DNA from: Aphrophora alni
Taxonomy: Eukaryota > Arthropoda > Insecta > Hemiptera > Aphrophoridae
Reading direction: 5' to 3'
Assembly: GCA_963513935.1 (NCBI GenBank)
Contig: OY740774.1
Span: 88,616,385-88,680,384, forward strand
DNA length: 64,000 bases
The notes beneath the pieces were generated by a model that made no database searches, was not told the DNA's origin, and worked only from the letters and a program-made list of their open reading frames with translations. The position numbers and the translations under genes were made by a program. Shown in pieces: positions 43,961 to 55,966 of the stretch. Within the stretch, counting starts at the first letter, position 1. Each line of letters opens with the position of its first letter.

Positions 43961-45385
43961 TATATAACTTGGTTTTACGGATACCACTCAGAAACCCAGT
44001 CGTCCGAAATCAAAAAGCGTGCAGAAACGTCAAATTACTTCCGTGGATAGGCCAAAACAGTGTCCTCCGTTGCCTGTTCAAGTGATCAGAACTTGGCAGC
44101 TGCATTATGACAACGCATAATCTTATTTCTTGCATCTGATTCAGAGTTTCTTGGCTAAACACAGTACCTCTGTAGTATGTCAGGCATGTAGAGACAACAC
44201 CTTGTGATTTTTGGCTGTTTTCCAAAATTAAGATGACTTTGAAAAGATCCAGAATTTGGGGAAATTGAAAATCGCAAACCTATCAAGTATGAAAAATTTG
44301 TTTCTAAATATGAATATACTTATTATTTTTTTTAATATATACGTAGATAGAGAAAGTTGTTTGATGAATTAATAAATCAAATGGAATGATGTCTGTCCGT
44401 TGTCTGCTGTGTATTGTTCAATAGCTCAAAAGAGTATTTTTTATCATATTTTATATGTGGTATTTTGCTAATCTAAACAAAACGAATTTATTGGTGGTTA
44501 TATCTCCATAATTACAGGTTCGCGAGTAAACAACAAAAATCCCGCAATGAGGTAAAAACACTTAATTTTTCAAAACCAGCTTTATCAGTTTCTCATTTTC
44601 GTAAAATGATCCAAACTCTTGCTCAAAATTCTAAGTAAAATTTGGTTTTGAGGATGGATGAGTGAAAAACTTTGTGCAGTGTTTATGCACAGTTTATTTA
44701 ATTCGTTTTCTTTTCATTCTTTCCAAAATCCTACATTTAAAAACCTTAATACCTCTGTCTACGAACACAGATATTTTGGATTTTATATAAGCGTTTAAAC
44801 AAATTTCGTAGAGTCTAATGAGAAGAATTTTGTAATGAATAATAAAGTACAGTATATGTATTGCGCAGTCGTTCTGCGCAAGTACTTTACCATGCAAATA
44901 TACCTTATCTAATCCTTATCAAGACAATGTGTGAACGTTTAATTACCTTAGCAAAAGGTAATTTAATTATCTTTAATGTAGTGAAATCACAGAAAGCCAG
45001 ATTTTGCTAAATGAAGCCACTGCTATTGATTATTGCATAAAAACCCTTTCACACATTGCTTAAATAAAAATGTATTATAAATCAGAACTCAGATTCATGG
45101 AAAAAATCTGTTTCCTTATATTCCCCCCTCCCCACGAAAAATCATATACTGATGTTGGAAAAAATGTTGAAAATGTCCATTTTTTTATTTCTCACAAATA
45201 CATAATATAAATTTTTGTAAAGGGTTAAAATATCGTACTTGTGTTTTCGCGGATCTTTTTGGGGTCTCCATGTGCCTCAAAAAGTGTTTTATAGATTTAT
45301 GTCTCTCAGGAATTTGTGTGTGCAGAGGTCTCTTACACCAACTAGTCGTCCATTTTTATCAAATTTGATAAAGGCCATATTTTTT
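43961..45385. other. Unassigned region
   Basis: A 71-codon minus-strand frame (44,010-44,225, beginning MENSQKSQGVVSTC) has protein-like composition but no recognised family. 44,390-44,690 contains pieces of the 'ACCGATTTT'/'GGTTTTAGGGATG' repeats. Confidence 0.4.
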
Positions 45386-45423
45386 ATCTCGTTACGAATA
45401 TATATATATATTCGTAACGAGAT
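45386..45423. repeat. Perfect 38-bp palindrome
   Basis: ATCTCGTTACGAATATATA followed immediately by its exact reverse complement, so the hairpin has no loop. The centre is an AT dinucleotide run. Confidence 0.97.
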
Positions 45424-47059
45424 CACCTCACCTCACCGAGTCGAGTGACCGATACGAGCATAGCGAGTGGAGGTTTCTTCCCGTACAGTATCCTCAAGGT
45501 AGGAATGTGTCTGGGGTGGAGAGGAAAAGAGGGGCCCCACACTTTGTTGCGTTTACTTTCAGCGGTACAACCCCAATAAAAAAATATAGACCTCAAATCC
45601 TTCTGTGTAAACGCCTACCCCACTTTCGTTTCTTTTATCAGTCTAAAAAAGAATACAACTTTTACAAAAGTCTGTCACGAAGTTGTACCTTTAGGAATTA
45701 AATGTAGCTGAGAAGTAATTTGTGTATCTAGTTTTCTTGGAATGTGTTGTACCGTCAAGTCAGACTAAAGAAAGCAAGTAGAAGGGAGGACACACCCCTT
45801 ACACCAGACACACTCCTAGTCTGAGGCTAGTGTACCACTACTTTTTCGAAGTCCGCAAGAGCCTAGACATTGACGCGAGCGAAGCGAATGGAGACTTTTT
45901 AATATAAACAATATCTATAATGCCTGTTAGATTAGGAAAGTAGTAATTTCAAAATCAGAAAACCAGCGTAACAACTGTTTTAACATATGGGTCTTGACTC
46001 CTTGATCTATCGATACAATTTAACATTCCATTCAAGGCCCAATAAACCAACGTTTATAGTATCTGTTTGTATTACATCGTATGATTGGGCTGGGCGAGTA
46101 CCATGATTACACCCATTAACCTGTTTTTGTTAGTAGAAAGTAAAAAGTTTTATTGGCCTTTAGAAGGTCTGATATTTTAAAAGTATCTAAACCTCTAAAC
46201 GAGTTTCACCAAAGTCTCTTTCTTAACCCGATAATATAGACTCGCTCCATTTCAACAAAATCCTAGACTCGTTTTAAAATAAAATGTACAACTCATACAA
46301 GAATTGCTCATTTAATAATATTAGATTTTTATTGAATGTTTCAGCAGTTCTAACCACTAACTGTTAACTTGACTTCTATTAGTAAGTACTATAAATACAT
46401 TGAATACTAATAGCGTAATCTGTTTATTCCCTCCCCACCTCATTCTCGTAATTAGTAAATAATTACTTTTTAACTACAGTAATAAATAATGTCCAATATA
46501 AATAAGCTTGAAGAAACAGCTGTAAAGGGAATTAAAGTCATTCTAAAGAGGCAGCTACGATAAATAAGCCTCCAGATGTGAAATAATGGACTTCCTTTTC
46601 ATTGAAAAAATTGGAAATATTCTTCGTATTTTTTTTTGTACTTTTACACATATACATAATATGGAGAAAGTGATGTAATGGGGGGAAAAACGGTTGATTT
46701 TCGCGGGGAAAAAGTGACATTTTACGATTTACGATAGTGTTTTGCGTGGGAGGCGAAGCCGAGCGCGGAAATTATATTAAGTACTGGAAAAAGACGAGTT
46801 ATAAACGATATTTTCTATCATACTGCAAAATAACATGAAAAAACAACAACAAAATAATAGTCGTTAATACTTTTAATTAACATTAGCTTAATCAAAAACA
46901 ACTTTTGATCATGGAAAATCTACTCCATAAAAGTAGATGATTTCATTTCTTTTGGCTTATCTGACAAATATTATATTAGCAAAATGTCATCACTTTAATT
47001 GTATAATAGGGGTTACCACTGCACTGCCACTATTGTGCCCTCTTTTCATTATTCCTGAG
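45424..47059. other. Unassigned region
   Basis: Contains GAGCATAGCGAGTGGAGG (45,457) and GCGAGCGAAGCGAATGGAG (45,876), a short phrase repeated with variation. A GGAGGCGAAGCCGAGCG string near 46,749 resembles CTCGGCTTCGCCTCGC near 51,923 in inverse orientation. No gene. Confidence 0.4.
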
Positions 47060-47720
47060 GTACCCTCAAGGGTGTGGCGTACCCGAGTGCTGAATCTACA
47101 CCTTTCTTCATGTTGTCTTGGAGCATATTCCTGCCTTTCATCTTTCCTATCATGTCTCTCTTGACCTCTTGTTCTCTTCCGATCCTGACGCTAATAGAGT
47201 ATTCGAGGACAAAGGGTCTTTATTTTATATTCTTTTCATTTTTTAAGGCGATGATGACTGAAAGGTTTCTTGCCTTTAAACAACAAGAATAAAATCGTTT
47301 CCAATCCGTAGCTACCATAAATTGTATGACTTGAAGAGGATTTAGAGAGGGTAGATCTTCCACTTCTAAATGATGTCTTCCCAAAGCTTAATAGCTACTG
47401 CCTCGCAGTCTGTAAGGGGTTTCCTCATTCTCCTTTCAGTACCGTCCGTTAGGCCAAGTTTCTCAAGATGTCCTGTGTGCCACCCCCCGTACAGCCCGTT
47501 AATAGTCTTAGCTTATTCTTTCATAGACTAATGCAAGCCCGGAATATCTTACGGTCGTAATTCCCAAGTATCTTCTTAGCTTATCACTTACTCGACTAGG
47601 CCTTACATTTCCAAGTCTGCACCATTCACAAAATTCAATTCCTCTTCATATCTATTTCGAGATTTTCCCGGGAATAATTGCCCCCGTTAGTTCTGCTTCT
47701 TTTTATTCGTAATATTTTCA
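47060..47720 (-). pseudogene. LINE C-terminus plus its 3' end (family J)
   Basis: On the minus strand TGHLEKLGLTDGTERRMRKP, then DCEAVAIKLWEDI, then (after a shift) LPSLNPLQVIQFMVATDW are read between about 47,500 and 47,310. They fit the tail after the RNase H domain of jockey/I-type LINEs (TGH...LGL.D pattern, then a closing hydrophobic stretch). The frame runs straight into family J sequence (47,060-47,295), so J is this LINE's 3' end. Several stops; dead. Confidence 0.65.
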
Positions 47721-49090
47721 ATAGACATTTTTAAACAATGAAGGCTGATGTAAAAAAACAAAGAAATTGGAGACTAATTATTGTTACTGATAAAAAAAAT
47801 TGTTTGTGCGGCCAACTGTTTACAATAGCTTCGGCAAATTCAAATTTCCTTGTAGTGGATTGTTAGCTCAACTAGTGGTGAAATGCATAACTGGGGAAAA
47901 TAATCAGCTGATTTTCTAGTGCAGTTACATAATAGATAGGGAAACAGAAACTTTCGAGACTCAATCCAGTTATCGAAAACAGATGTTTTCGGTGCAGTAT
48001 AACGAAAAAGTGTGTGTTTTTTTTTTTTTAGAATTGAAACTTGCACAGCAACCACAAATAGACCATATTTTGGTATTTGAGCGTATTGTGGTGATAACTC
48101 AAGGGATTAATATATATTTTTTCATTCGCCAACTCAAATTTTCGTGTAGGGTATCTACTGTTATAAAAAAAATAAATAAAAATGACTTTTTCTCCAAAAT
48201 CGACTCTAAAGATGTTCATCAAACTTTGCTATAATATAATCCTGAAAGGATTGAAACAGTTTGTTTTCATTTTACGAAAACTGCAGGTTCGAGAATTATC
48301 AGAAAAACAAAAACTCGACCACGGAGTTGTTGCAAAATACATAATTTCTCAATATTAGCTCTACCGATTTTTTTAAAGTTATTGCTAAATGACACAAAAC
48401 AGTGTCATATCCAAAGTGTATAAACAATGAAATAACCGTATCAAAAAAATATAATTAAAAGTTTAAAAAATTAAAAACGTACCATGATCAACGCCATTTT
48501 GAACTTGATATTATTAAATAGACATTTATTTTACATAAATAGGATAAATATTTAAAAAAAAAGTAAAACTTTCTATTTGTCTCATAATAAATACATGGGG
48601 AAAAAGATGGAAGATACCAACAATTATTATTTTTGATTACAGATGAGTGTGTGAGAAAGGTATGAAGCAATGCGTATGAACTGTTTAATAAGTTTTGGTT
48701 CTACGTATCTCTACAAACGACTGTCACAAAATGACAATAATTCTTGCAAAATCAGACCGACGTTTTATGAAATTAAAGCCCTAATTTTATATCTACATTA
48801 TAAATTCAATTAATTCAGTACGGATACTGAAAACAAATCAGAATCAATTGAAACTCACGCGCCGCATTGTATAAAAGAGAATACAGCAGGAGCCTCGCGT
48901 CTGCAGAGCACATGGTGTTCTATCCATCACAAGTATTTAAATTTGTTATTGACGTTTGCTTGTGTCACTGACTTTACTGCAGTCACATGTCACTCCGGAC
49001 ACGTGATTACAGATTTATTTGATACCAGAAGCGGGTCGTGGATTTTACAAAGAAAAACAATAGACTAATATACATTGATAATTAATAGTA
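47721..49090. other. Unassigned AT-rich region
   Basis: GTTATCGAAAACAGATG (47,971-47,987) and GGTGCAGTATAACG are an inverted relative of 51,242-51,275, so a decayed element may span or flank this area. Frames up to 83 codons on both strands are not recognised. Confidence 0.4.
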
Positions 49091-50720
49091 CCCGGTGTCC
49101 CACAAAGAGGTCAATATGCCTAACATTATATAAACTTGACACTTTATAGTTATTTTAGATAGATATATAAAAAACTACCCTCGAGTTAAATTTTTTATGG
49201 CCAATCAAAACAAAATGGCAGAATAACAAAAAGAACATTAATCTTCCGGATAAAACCACTCCCTCCAACAATGCATTGCAATTAAAATGTGATTGACGTC
49301 TCGATCAGCTGTTGTTTTGTTAACACACAACAATGAAACAATTTGATAGTTGTGTTCAATCAGTTTATGTGTAATAACTAACCTCGAAATAATGAATTTT
49401 TCAATTGAACAAAAAGTGAAATGTTGTTCTTGGGCTATTTATTGGTTTTGAAAATAAATATGAAGCGATAAGGTGATTTCAAAGATTCTACCCAAATGTG
49501 GTTCCTCCATCAGGAAAATTAATTCATAAATGAAAAACTATACTACTAGAAACTGAATTAGTTTCAAAGAAATACTATAGATTTTCTAATACAGAAAAGG
49601 AAGAGCTTGTATCATTGCTTTATTGGAATCTCCAAACAGGCTTAATTCACTTAGGAAACTTTCATCCGCTACTGGGATACAGTAAAAATCGTCATTTCAA
49701 AGGTGTGCCAATAAAAACAAAAATATTTTTATAAAACACATTTAGTTCACGGACTGCTGGAAGATGAACCAGACAGACGAGTGGAAATTTGTTCGAAAGT
49801 AATTGAAAATCTTGACAACTATACCGAATGGTATGAAGTATGAAGGAATTGTATTCTCAGATGAAGCTACATTTTGCCGAACAAGATCTATAAACAGAGA
49901 TAATTGTAATTATTATAACACAAATCCACATATCTTACACGAGAGGGTTTGAAATCAAAAGGTAACTGTTTGGGCTGTCGTCACCAAGGATAGTGTTTTA
50001 TCGTACATATCCCATCAGACAATGACTGGAGACAGATAGATACGCATCAGTTTTAACTGATCACATAGTTCCTCATCTTATTCAGTTGGAGATGAAGGAC
50101 TTTTTATCTAACAGGATGGAGCTCCACCTCATTGTGCTAATGTGGCTAAAGTAGTTTTAGATCGATATCTTCCCAACCGTTGTGGCAGCAACTTCATGAA
50201 CTAGCCTCTAAGATCTCCTGACTTTACTGTTTGAGATTTAAAAAATCTTTTTTGAAAGAAAAAAGTTATTTTTACCCTATAGCAACAGATGATGAATTAA
50301 TTAGACCGATTGAAGAAGAATTACAGTTGATACCTTGGGAATTTTTCCAAAAGCACTTATGACTCTTTTTTTGTTTCGTTGCTATCAGTGCATAGCTATT
50401 GATGGACATCAGTTCGTATAAAGGTCAAATTTGAATCATTCATAATTTATCGCTATTATTTTTCTTTCCTAATCTTTATTAAGTTTTATAATATTTTTTC
50501 AAATCAAAAATTTGTAATAGTGTTGGAAATAAAATCGTTTTAGTAAAAATGTACCATTATTTTGTTTTTCCGTCATTTTGTTTTGATTGAACATAAAAAA
50601 TTGAAATTCTAGGGTACTTTTTAACATAATGTCTGTAAACTAAGGTATCAAGTTTGTAGAGTGTTTCATATGTCCGCCAAATGGATTAAAAAACGGCGAC
50701 CATTTCCTGTGATACCCCCG
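49091..50720 (+). mobile_element. Tc1/mariner-type transposon, near full length
   Basis: A 1.63-kb element between TA dinucleotides (49,089-49,090 and 50,721-50,722), ending CCCGGTGTCCCACAAAGAGG and, inverted, CGGGGGTATCACAGGAAATG. Inner terminal-repeat parts (ACTTGACACTTTATAG, CAAAACAAAATGGC) match each other and the copy at 57.5-60.3 kb. The single transposase frame is dead (see pseudogene). Confidence 0.8.
49392..50421 (+). pseudogene. IS630/Tc1-mariner transposase, inactivated
   Basis: About 343 codon-equivalents, the usual size for this family. Start MNFSIEQKVKCCSWAIYW; helix-turn-helix piece FQRFYPNVVPPSGKLIHK (49,478-49,531); LLEDEPDRRVEICSKVIENL; first catalytic segment GIVFSDEATF (D near 49,860); second, DGAPPHCANVAKVVLDRYLP (about 50,117); third segment SPDFTV-stop-DL (near 50,215); and end CYQCIAIDGHQFV-stop. 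The DNA-cutting D/D/D-E type residues can be traced, but stops and frameshifts break the frame several times. Confidence 0.8.
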
Positions 50721-50794
50721 TATATAAATTTCGGCAATTGGAGTGATTGGAATATTAATTAAACTGGGGAAATGGGGTGGTTTTATCCCCTAGT

Positions 50795-51015
50795 TGTTCA
50801 TTTCTAGGTCGTCATCATCACCCGATAAAAAAAGAAGGAAGAAATAAACATAAAAACTCCTAGACTTCGAATTCGCGGTAATAACGTCAGTGTAGAAAGA
50901 GAACAAAAGACGGTAGGCAAATGAAAGGGATATAACCCAAGACTACATGGGAAAACGTGGAGATTCAGTTAGGGTACCTCGGGATTGTTATGCCCGTACT
51001 CATTATAATAAGTGA
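50795..51015 (+). mobile_element. LINE 3'-end fragment (family J)
   Basis: Sense J module: GGTCGTCATCATCACCCGAT, AATAACGTCAGTGTAG, GATATAACCCAAGACTACAT and CCCGTACTCATTATAATAAG. Confidence 0.65.
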
Positions 51016-51524
51016 ACACCTAGCATAAAAAAAAAGAAAAAGGAAAAAAAAACTAAACAGCTATTCTATAAATCTGGAAAAATTGTTACCTGTAGTTTGA
51101 CTCAAGATATTTATTTTAACAGTCCTATCTTTTTTCTAGATAAAGATACACATTTTTCCAGTGGGTTCGCCCTGAAAATTGAAAATTGTGATTTAATACA
51201 TTCTTAAAATGTTGAAGAAAAATATAATATAATATTTTCATCATACTGCACCGAAAGCAGCTGTTTTCGATAACAGCCGAGAGCAACGAAGCTTTTCGCT
51301 TCCCAATTTAAAATTTTAAGCAAGAGAAAAACGATCAGTTGACTTTCAATTGCTCTAATTTAGCTTCATATTTGGCCACCAGAAGCACTAATATTTCTTT
51401 ACAATGCATTTGTGGCTTGAAATTCCCCGATCTTAAATAATTAACAATAGTCAAAACAAATAACCAAATTTTACTGTTGTATTTACGTCTTTGAAAATCA
51501 CTAATGCAAATGTTTCTGACAAGC
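51016..51524. other. Unassigned region before the recombinase fragment
   Basis: 51,242-51,275 pairs, inverted, with 47,970-48,003. Nothing else is recognised. Confidence 0.4.
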
Positions 51525-51850
51525 TATTGAAAAAAGCTACAGACACATCATTCATCCTACTACCAGAGAAATCTAGCGTTAGAGGAATATAGTAAGTTTT
51601 CTGAGTGGCGCAGAGGTGAAACTGTTAAATCACAACAAGCAAGAGACGAAGTTTTATTAGTTTATTTGTCTGATAAATCTAAAGACTTGAAACCATCTAT
51701 TGACTGGAGTAGATTTTCGGTGATTAAGAGTTGTTTAAAAATAAAATAAAACATAGATGTTTCTAATACTCCAAAAAAATCTTGCATTTCTGAAATGCCA
51801 GTTTGTTGGTTATCAACTAAAAAAATCTAAGGTGCATTTTTAGTTTTCAT
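51525..51850 (+). pseudogene. Tyrosine-recombinase core-binding domain fragment
   Basis: In one frame (51,545-51,748): LALEEYSKFSEWRRGE, DEVLLVYLSDKSK, LKPSIDWSRFSVIKSCL. After a stop and a shift: NIDVS, then FLKCQFVGYQLKKSKVHF (51,788-51,842). The order fits the SAM-like core-binding domain ahead of the catalytic part in insect tyrosine-recombinase-like proteins of Crypton type. No R...HxxR...Y catalytic half is seen. Recognition is from memory, not a search. Confidence 0.5.
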
Positions 51851-52451
51851 TTTGTTTAGGCCTATTGCGTGTTTTTTCACGATGAAAAGTATCGTTCATA
51901 ACTCATTCCGAAAGTACTTTTCCTCGGCTTCGCCTCGCAGGTAAAACACGATCACGCACAGTCACTTTCGGCATTAGTAATGACATATACTATTATCCAT
52001 ACAAAATATATTTAAACATATAACAAACATAAATAAAAATGTTATACTTAACATTTTACACAGTTTTGTAAAAAACATCGGAAAATACCCATTTTTTCGA
52101 AACGTCATAGGAGAATTAAAGTCTTGTTCGTTTACATTCCTGATTTTTTGGACAAAGTTTATTATTCCCTCTCTTATCTTTTTGGACTTGACCAAACGAT
52201 ATCTTGGAATATCGCTTATTTCCAAAAAAAAAAAACAAAAAAAGTTTCGATTGACATTTTCCATGGTATTTACTTTACAGCCCAAACAAGAATACCAGTT
52301 TTGAACAAATGTGGTGTGTGGGTATATTTTGGCTCTCTATAAGCACCTCCCTCCCACGTGTTTTTGGGTTGCAAGCGTAGCAGTGGTCAATATTTCTTAT
52401 ATTGAGTGTGACTACAGTCGGTACTCGGTGAAATTCCATAATAAGGCAAAA
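51851..52451. other. Unassigned region
   Basis: A 103-codon minus-strand frame (51,974-52,285) is AT-rich and unrecognised. 52,270-52,330 resembles the 'ACCGATTTT' module. Confidence 0.4.
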
Positions 52452-52625
52452 CAAAAATGAAAAAGCACTTATAATTTCACAAACAACAATTTATTGCTAC
52501 AGCTGTTTCGCCGTTATTTTAGTTTTTAGTTCTTAGTTGTCTGACGATGCCTAACGGCGAAACAGCTGTAGCAATAAATTGTTGTTTGTGAAATTATAAG
52601 TGATTTTTCATTTTTGTTTTGTCTT
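52452..52625. mobile_element. HHR-bearing foldback, family D
   Basis: Arms of about 69 bp (52,446-52,516 and 52,553-52,622) pair almost perfectly (landmarks TTTATTGCTACAGCTGTTTC and its complement). The loop of about 36 bp holds the 5' half of a hammerhead. Sequence is unrelated to families A and B, but the architecture is the same. Confidence 0.8.
52537..52574 (+). ncRNA. Type I hammerhead ribozyme, GUA site
   Basis: TTGT (stem I), CTGACGA (52,541-52,547), extra T, GCC-TAAC-GGC stem II, GAAAC (52,559-52,563), palindromic ACAGCTGT (52,562-52,569), cleavage A52570 (GTA), and GCAA pairing with TTGT (one T-G pair). The invariant core is complete. In RNA it competes with the long foldback stem. 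Confidence 0.75.
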
Positions 52626-54198
52626 ATTATTTCTTATTTTGGTAGCCCATCCCATCCCATACATTATCGCGTTGTTTATAGATAATAGGTTTTACTAATA
52701 TAGAATATGTATTGATAACGAAATTCCAAAGTTATAAGATTATACATACAGGAATATCATGTTACCAATTAATCATATTCACTATCACCAACCAAAAACA
52801 TAACACAATTCAAACCCATAACAGAGTAGATATAAATATCATTCATAGAACAGTACAGTATTCACGTTATATGTAACAAATGTCTTTAAAAAAAAGTAAG
52901 AGCTAACATTTGGAGGAAATGAAAGTATTCTATGATGGAGAAGTAAAAAAGGTTTTGGACAATTCCATTAAAAACATTTTAGACAGAGAAAGAAGATTAA
53001 GTGTTTTGAATAAAAGTATAATGATAAAAAACAGCTAAGTAGCTAATTTATAATATTCTAGCTCAAAATCATTGATGAGTGGAATTACAATTTCATTTAT
53101 CACTTCAGGCATTGATTCAACATTGTCAGACCAATTCATTCAAATTACATTCAGTCAAAATTGACCAACGAAAAATTACAACTCTTTCAAAATTCATTAA
53201 AGACATATATAACAAATTTGAAACTGTGAACGAAAGAACTTTTATTTACATAAGCAACATAATTATGTATGTTCTTTTTTTTAATTTTTTTACAAACACA
53301 ATCCATTAGTAATTTTGTATCATTTTCACCCATCATAACTTAACTTAACCTAATCTAACCTAACCTAATTATTTAGATAACATTTTTATATTAAAAAAAA
53401 AAAATACATAAAACAGGGTGCGCCCTGTTCATTTTGTGCGCCCCAAAAGTTTTGTAAAAATACCCAAGACAGAAGTTATGGAATATTGAACTTTTAAATC
53501 CCGAGATTAAGAGAATTCATTTTGTATATTTTGTAACTGAATAATTTAAAAAAAAATGTTTTTCATTAAATCACGTACACGTTTTATGATTTCCTAAAAT
53601 AGAATGTACATTTTGCTACTCCTCTGGTGCTTCAATAATCAATACAATGAAGAAACCTTGTTGAACATTTTGTTATTTTTCGTTTCCAATAATTTGCCCT
53701 CGTGTGGATTAAGGATCAAGGAACGTCCTGACGACCCTGAGGACTCTAATGTAAAGTCAACATGTAAATCACGTGATATTGTGAGGTCAAAGGGGTCACA
53801 AAAGACCGACCAGAAGTCACTGACACAATATCAATTTTAAATATGTTGATACCATGGACATGTGTTATGTCGAAATTGTTGATCCGCTAGAGGGGGATTG
53901 TAGTGGGCAGCTAAATTAGATGATTCAAGTTATTTGGTATTTGAGAATTATATAAAACCAAAACACAATTTTTGTTCTGATATTTTCATTAATTGTAATA
54001 TACATGGAAAAATATGTAATAAATTTAAAAAAACCTTACCTTTATTGCCTCAATACTAACATGTCGCCGCTGGAAACAATCTCTTTTCGCTAAGTTTTTT
54101 TTATTAGATTTTTATTAATGAGGATGTATAAAGGCTTTATATTAAACCTAGGTATAGCCTACTGAAATAGGTACCTATTGGCGCGGATATAAATCCTA
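52626..54198. other. Unassigned region with telomere-like tract
   Basis: Apart from the AACCT-like tract at 53,337-53,378, no feature is recognised. A plus-strand frame at 53,604-53,840 contains a charged stretch (RIKERPDDPEDSNVKST) of unknown origin. Confidence 0.4.
53337..53378. repeat. Short interstitial telomere-like tract
   Basis: About six degenerate AACCT-type pentamers (AACTT, AACTT, AACCT, AATCT, AACCT, AACCT). TTAGG is the usual insect telomere unit. Length is short, so chance or a relic of break repair are both possible. Confidence 0.5.
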
Positions 54199-54584
54199 GG
54201 GTCAAAAACATATGCCCGGAAACGCTTCTTTTACCAGCTATCCCTCATTTTTTTTTTACATAATAATTTATATCTCTAGAACAAACAGCTTAACAGACTG
54301 AGTTGAAATTTTGCACGGTACTCATCAATGTAAAGACCTAGTTTGGACAAAATTATTAACTTGTTCTAATTATCCGTTTCAAAATGGCGGCCATTTAAAT
54401 ATTTCAAAAGAAAATAACTCGTTTAAAGTTATTTCTATTTAAAGTTTTTAAATGGCCGCAATTTTAAAACAAGTTGATTATTGTTAAGTCGTTTTAGAGA
54501 TATAAATTATTTAGTAAAAAAAAAAAAAAAAAAAATTTAAAAAATGGCGGATAGCTCGTAAAAGCAGCGTTTTTATATTGACCC
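54199..54584. mobile_element. Foldback element with ATGGCGGCC arms
   Basis: Inverted arms from GGGTCAA (54,199) to TTGACCC (54,584), meeting near 54,421. Both contain AATTTATATCTCTA (inverted in one) and the ATGGCGG phrase. A 21-base A run interrupts the right arm. Confidence 0.7.
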
Positions 54585-54647
54585 ATATAACCACCCCCTA
54601 AATTATCTCCGGGTATTAGAGAAACGCCCCGTATACAGAGTGTCCTG

Positions 54648-54780
54648 TAAGTAAGATGCCAAACTTTAGGAAATGATTCTATGAGTCAGTATAAAGAAAA
54701 AATTAGGAACATAAAGTTTCCGAAAACGCTTAGTTTTACAGATATCTGCCATTTTGTTTTTGTACAAAAAAGCATTATAA
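54648..54780. mobile_element. CAGAGTG-ended element, terminal part
   Basis: CAGAGTGTCCTGTAAG, CCAAACTTTAGGAAATG, AACGCTTAGTTTTACAG and GCCATTTTGTTTTTG, in the order seen at 32,046. Confidence 0.45.
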
Positions 54781-54949
54781 CTTTGGAAACAGAAAAGATA
54801 TTGAGTTCAGATTTGGTATACGCGTTTGTTATAATTTAGTTTTCCCACAATTATATCTTTATTTTCGAAATTGGGACTTGGATTAATGTGATTCTTCCAC
54901 ATACTACGTGAAAATTATTCTTTACGTTAAAAATTAAACTTTTTTTTTT

Positions 54950-55340
54950 TTATAGAGGATATAGTATAAATTTATGTTTATATTAAATCGAGAAGCAATG
55001 CAACCTTTAAAAGTATCTATGCTATTGTTTATTGTTTAGTAAGAGCGTCTTGTGTTGTAGGGACATCGAAAGAGACCCTCGATGTCTCTACAACATATGT
55101 CTAGTTGCGTGCGATCTATTATAAAGTGGTAATATACACAATATTGAGGATGTGGTGTTCCATCCCCGTCTCAACTTTAAGTATAATTAGCATAGTTTAT
55201 AAGTGTTGGTTTACAGGGGATTTTACTTACATAGAAATAAGATTTACTAATATACAGGTAATGGGAGCTTTGTAAATCTTGTTGCTAATTATTAATATAT
55301 GACCAGTAAGTAATCATCAATATTAATTATTAATATATTT
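54950..55340. repeat. Dispersed repeat family M, partial
   Basis: Shares TTTATATTAAATCGAG, ATTGTTTAGTAAGAGCG, AATATTGAGGATGTGG and ATGACCAGTAAGTAATCA with 2.5, 7.9 and 25.4 kb. It includes a 17-bp stem (TGTTGTAGGGACATCGA, one G-T pair) at 55,053-55,095. Confidence 0.6.
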
Positions 55341-55966
55341 AAGTTTCGTTTTTCTTGCTTTCGACACTAGCCTTACGTCCTACGTGTTTTAATTCACGAT
55401 TCATCAATAATTTACCACTTATCTAGCAACTAAATGATATAGACTCTATTAAATGTCACATTAATAACTGAATAACCGAAATCGTTCAGTGATATGTTTA
55501 AACATTTGTAAAAGTTTGGCTGAAGCAGAGGCAGCAAATGTATTGACCTCCAGATAACATTCACCCGGTATGATATGATGGACGGCATATTTACGGGCGG
55601 TCAATAGAGTCACCCCTCTACTACGACAGAAATATCTTTGAACTCATTTCCTTTTTATCTCGGGAGTTTATCACGTAGGACATATTTTGGCAGTCAATTG
55701 TGACCGACCTCTGGAATTGGGAGTTTTGGAGCTAACTCAACAATTTTAAATGGAAATTCTTCCAGTGATACATCATTGTAATACTCACATGATTTATTAT
55801 AGATTGACAATACATTCGATATTAAAGGAGTAGTTCCCCCCCTTCTTAGCTCTTAGTACATTATAGTAGCAGACGCGGTGGTCAGTATTTGTTGCTTTAA
55901 TAAAAAAGCCAACCATACATTTTACATGGTTTAATAGTGTTTTAAACCATGTAATGGAATTTATTA
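55341..55966. other. Unassigned region with a 13-bp hairpin
   Basis: 55,922-55,954 is TTACATGGTTTAA, seven-base loop, and the exact complement. It lies just before the transposon end at 55,967. No gene is seen. Confidence 0.5.
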
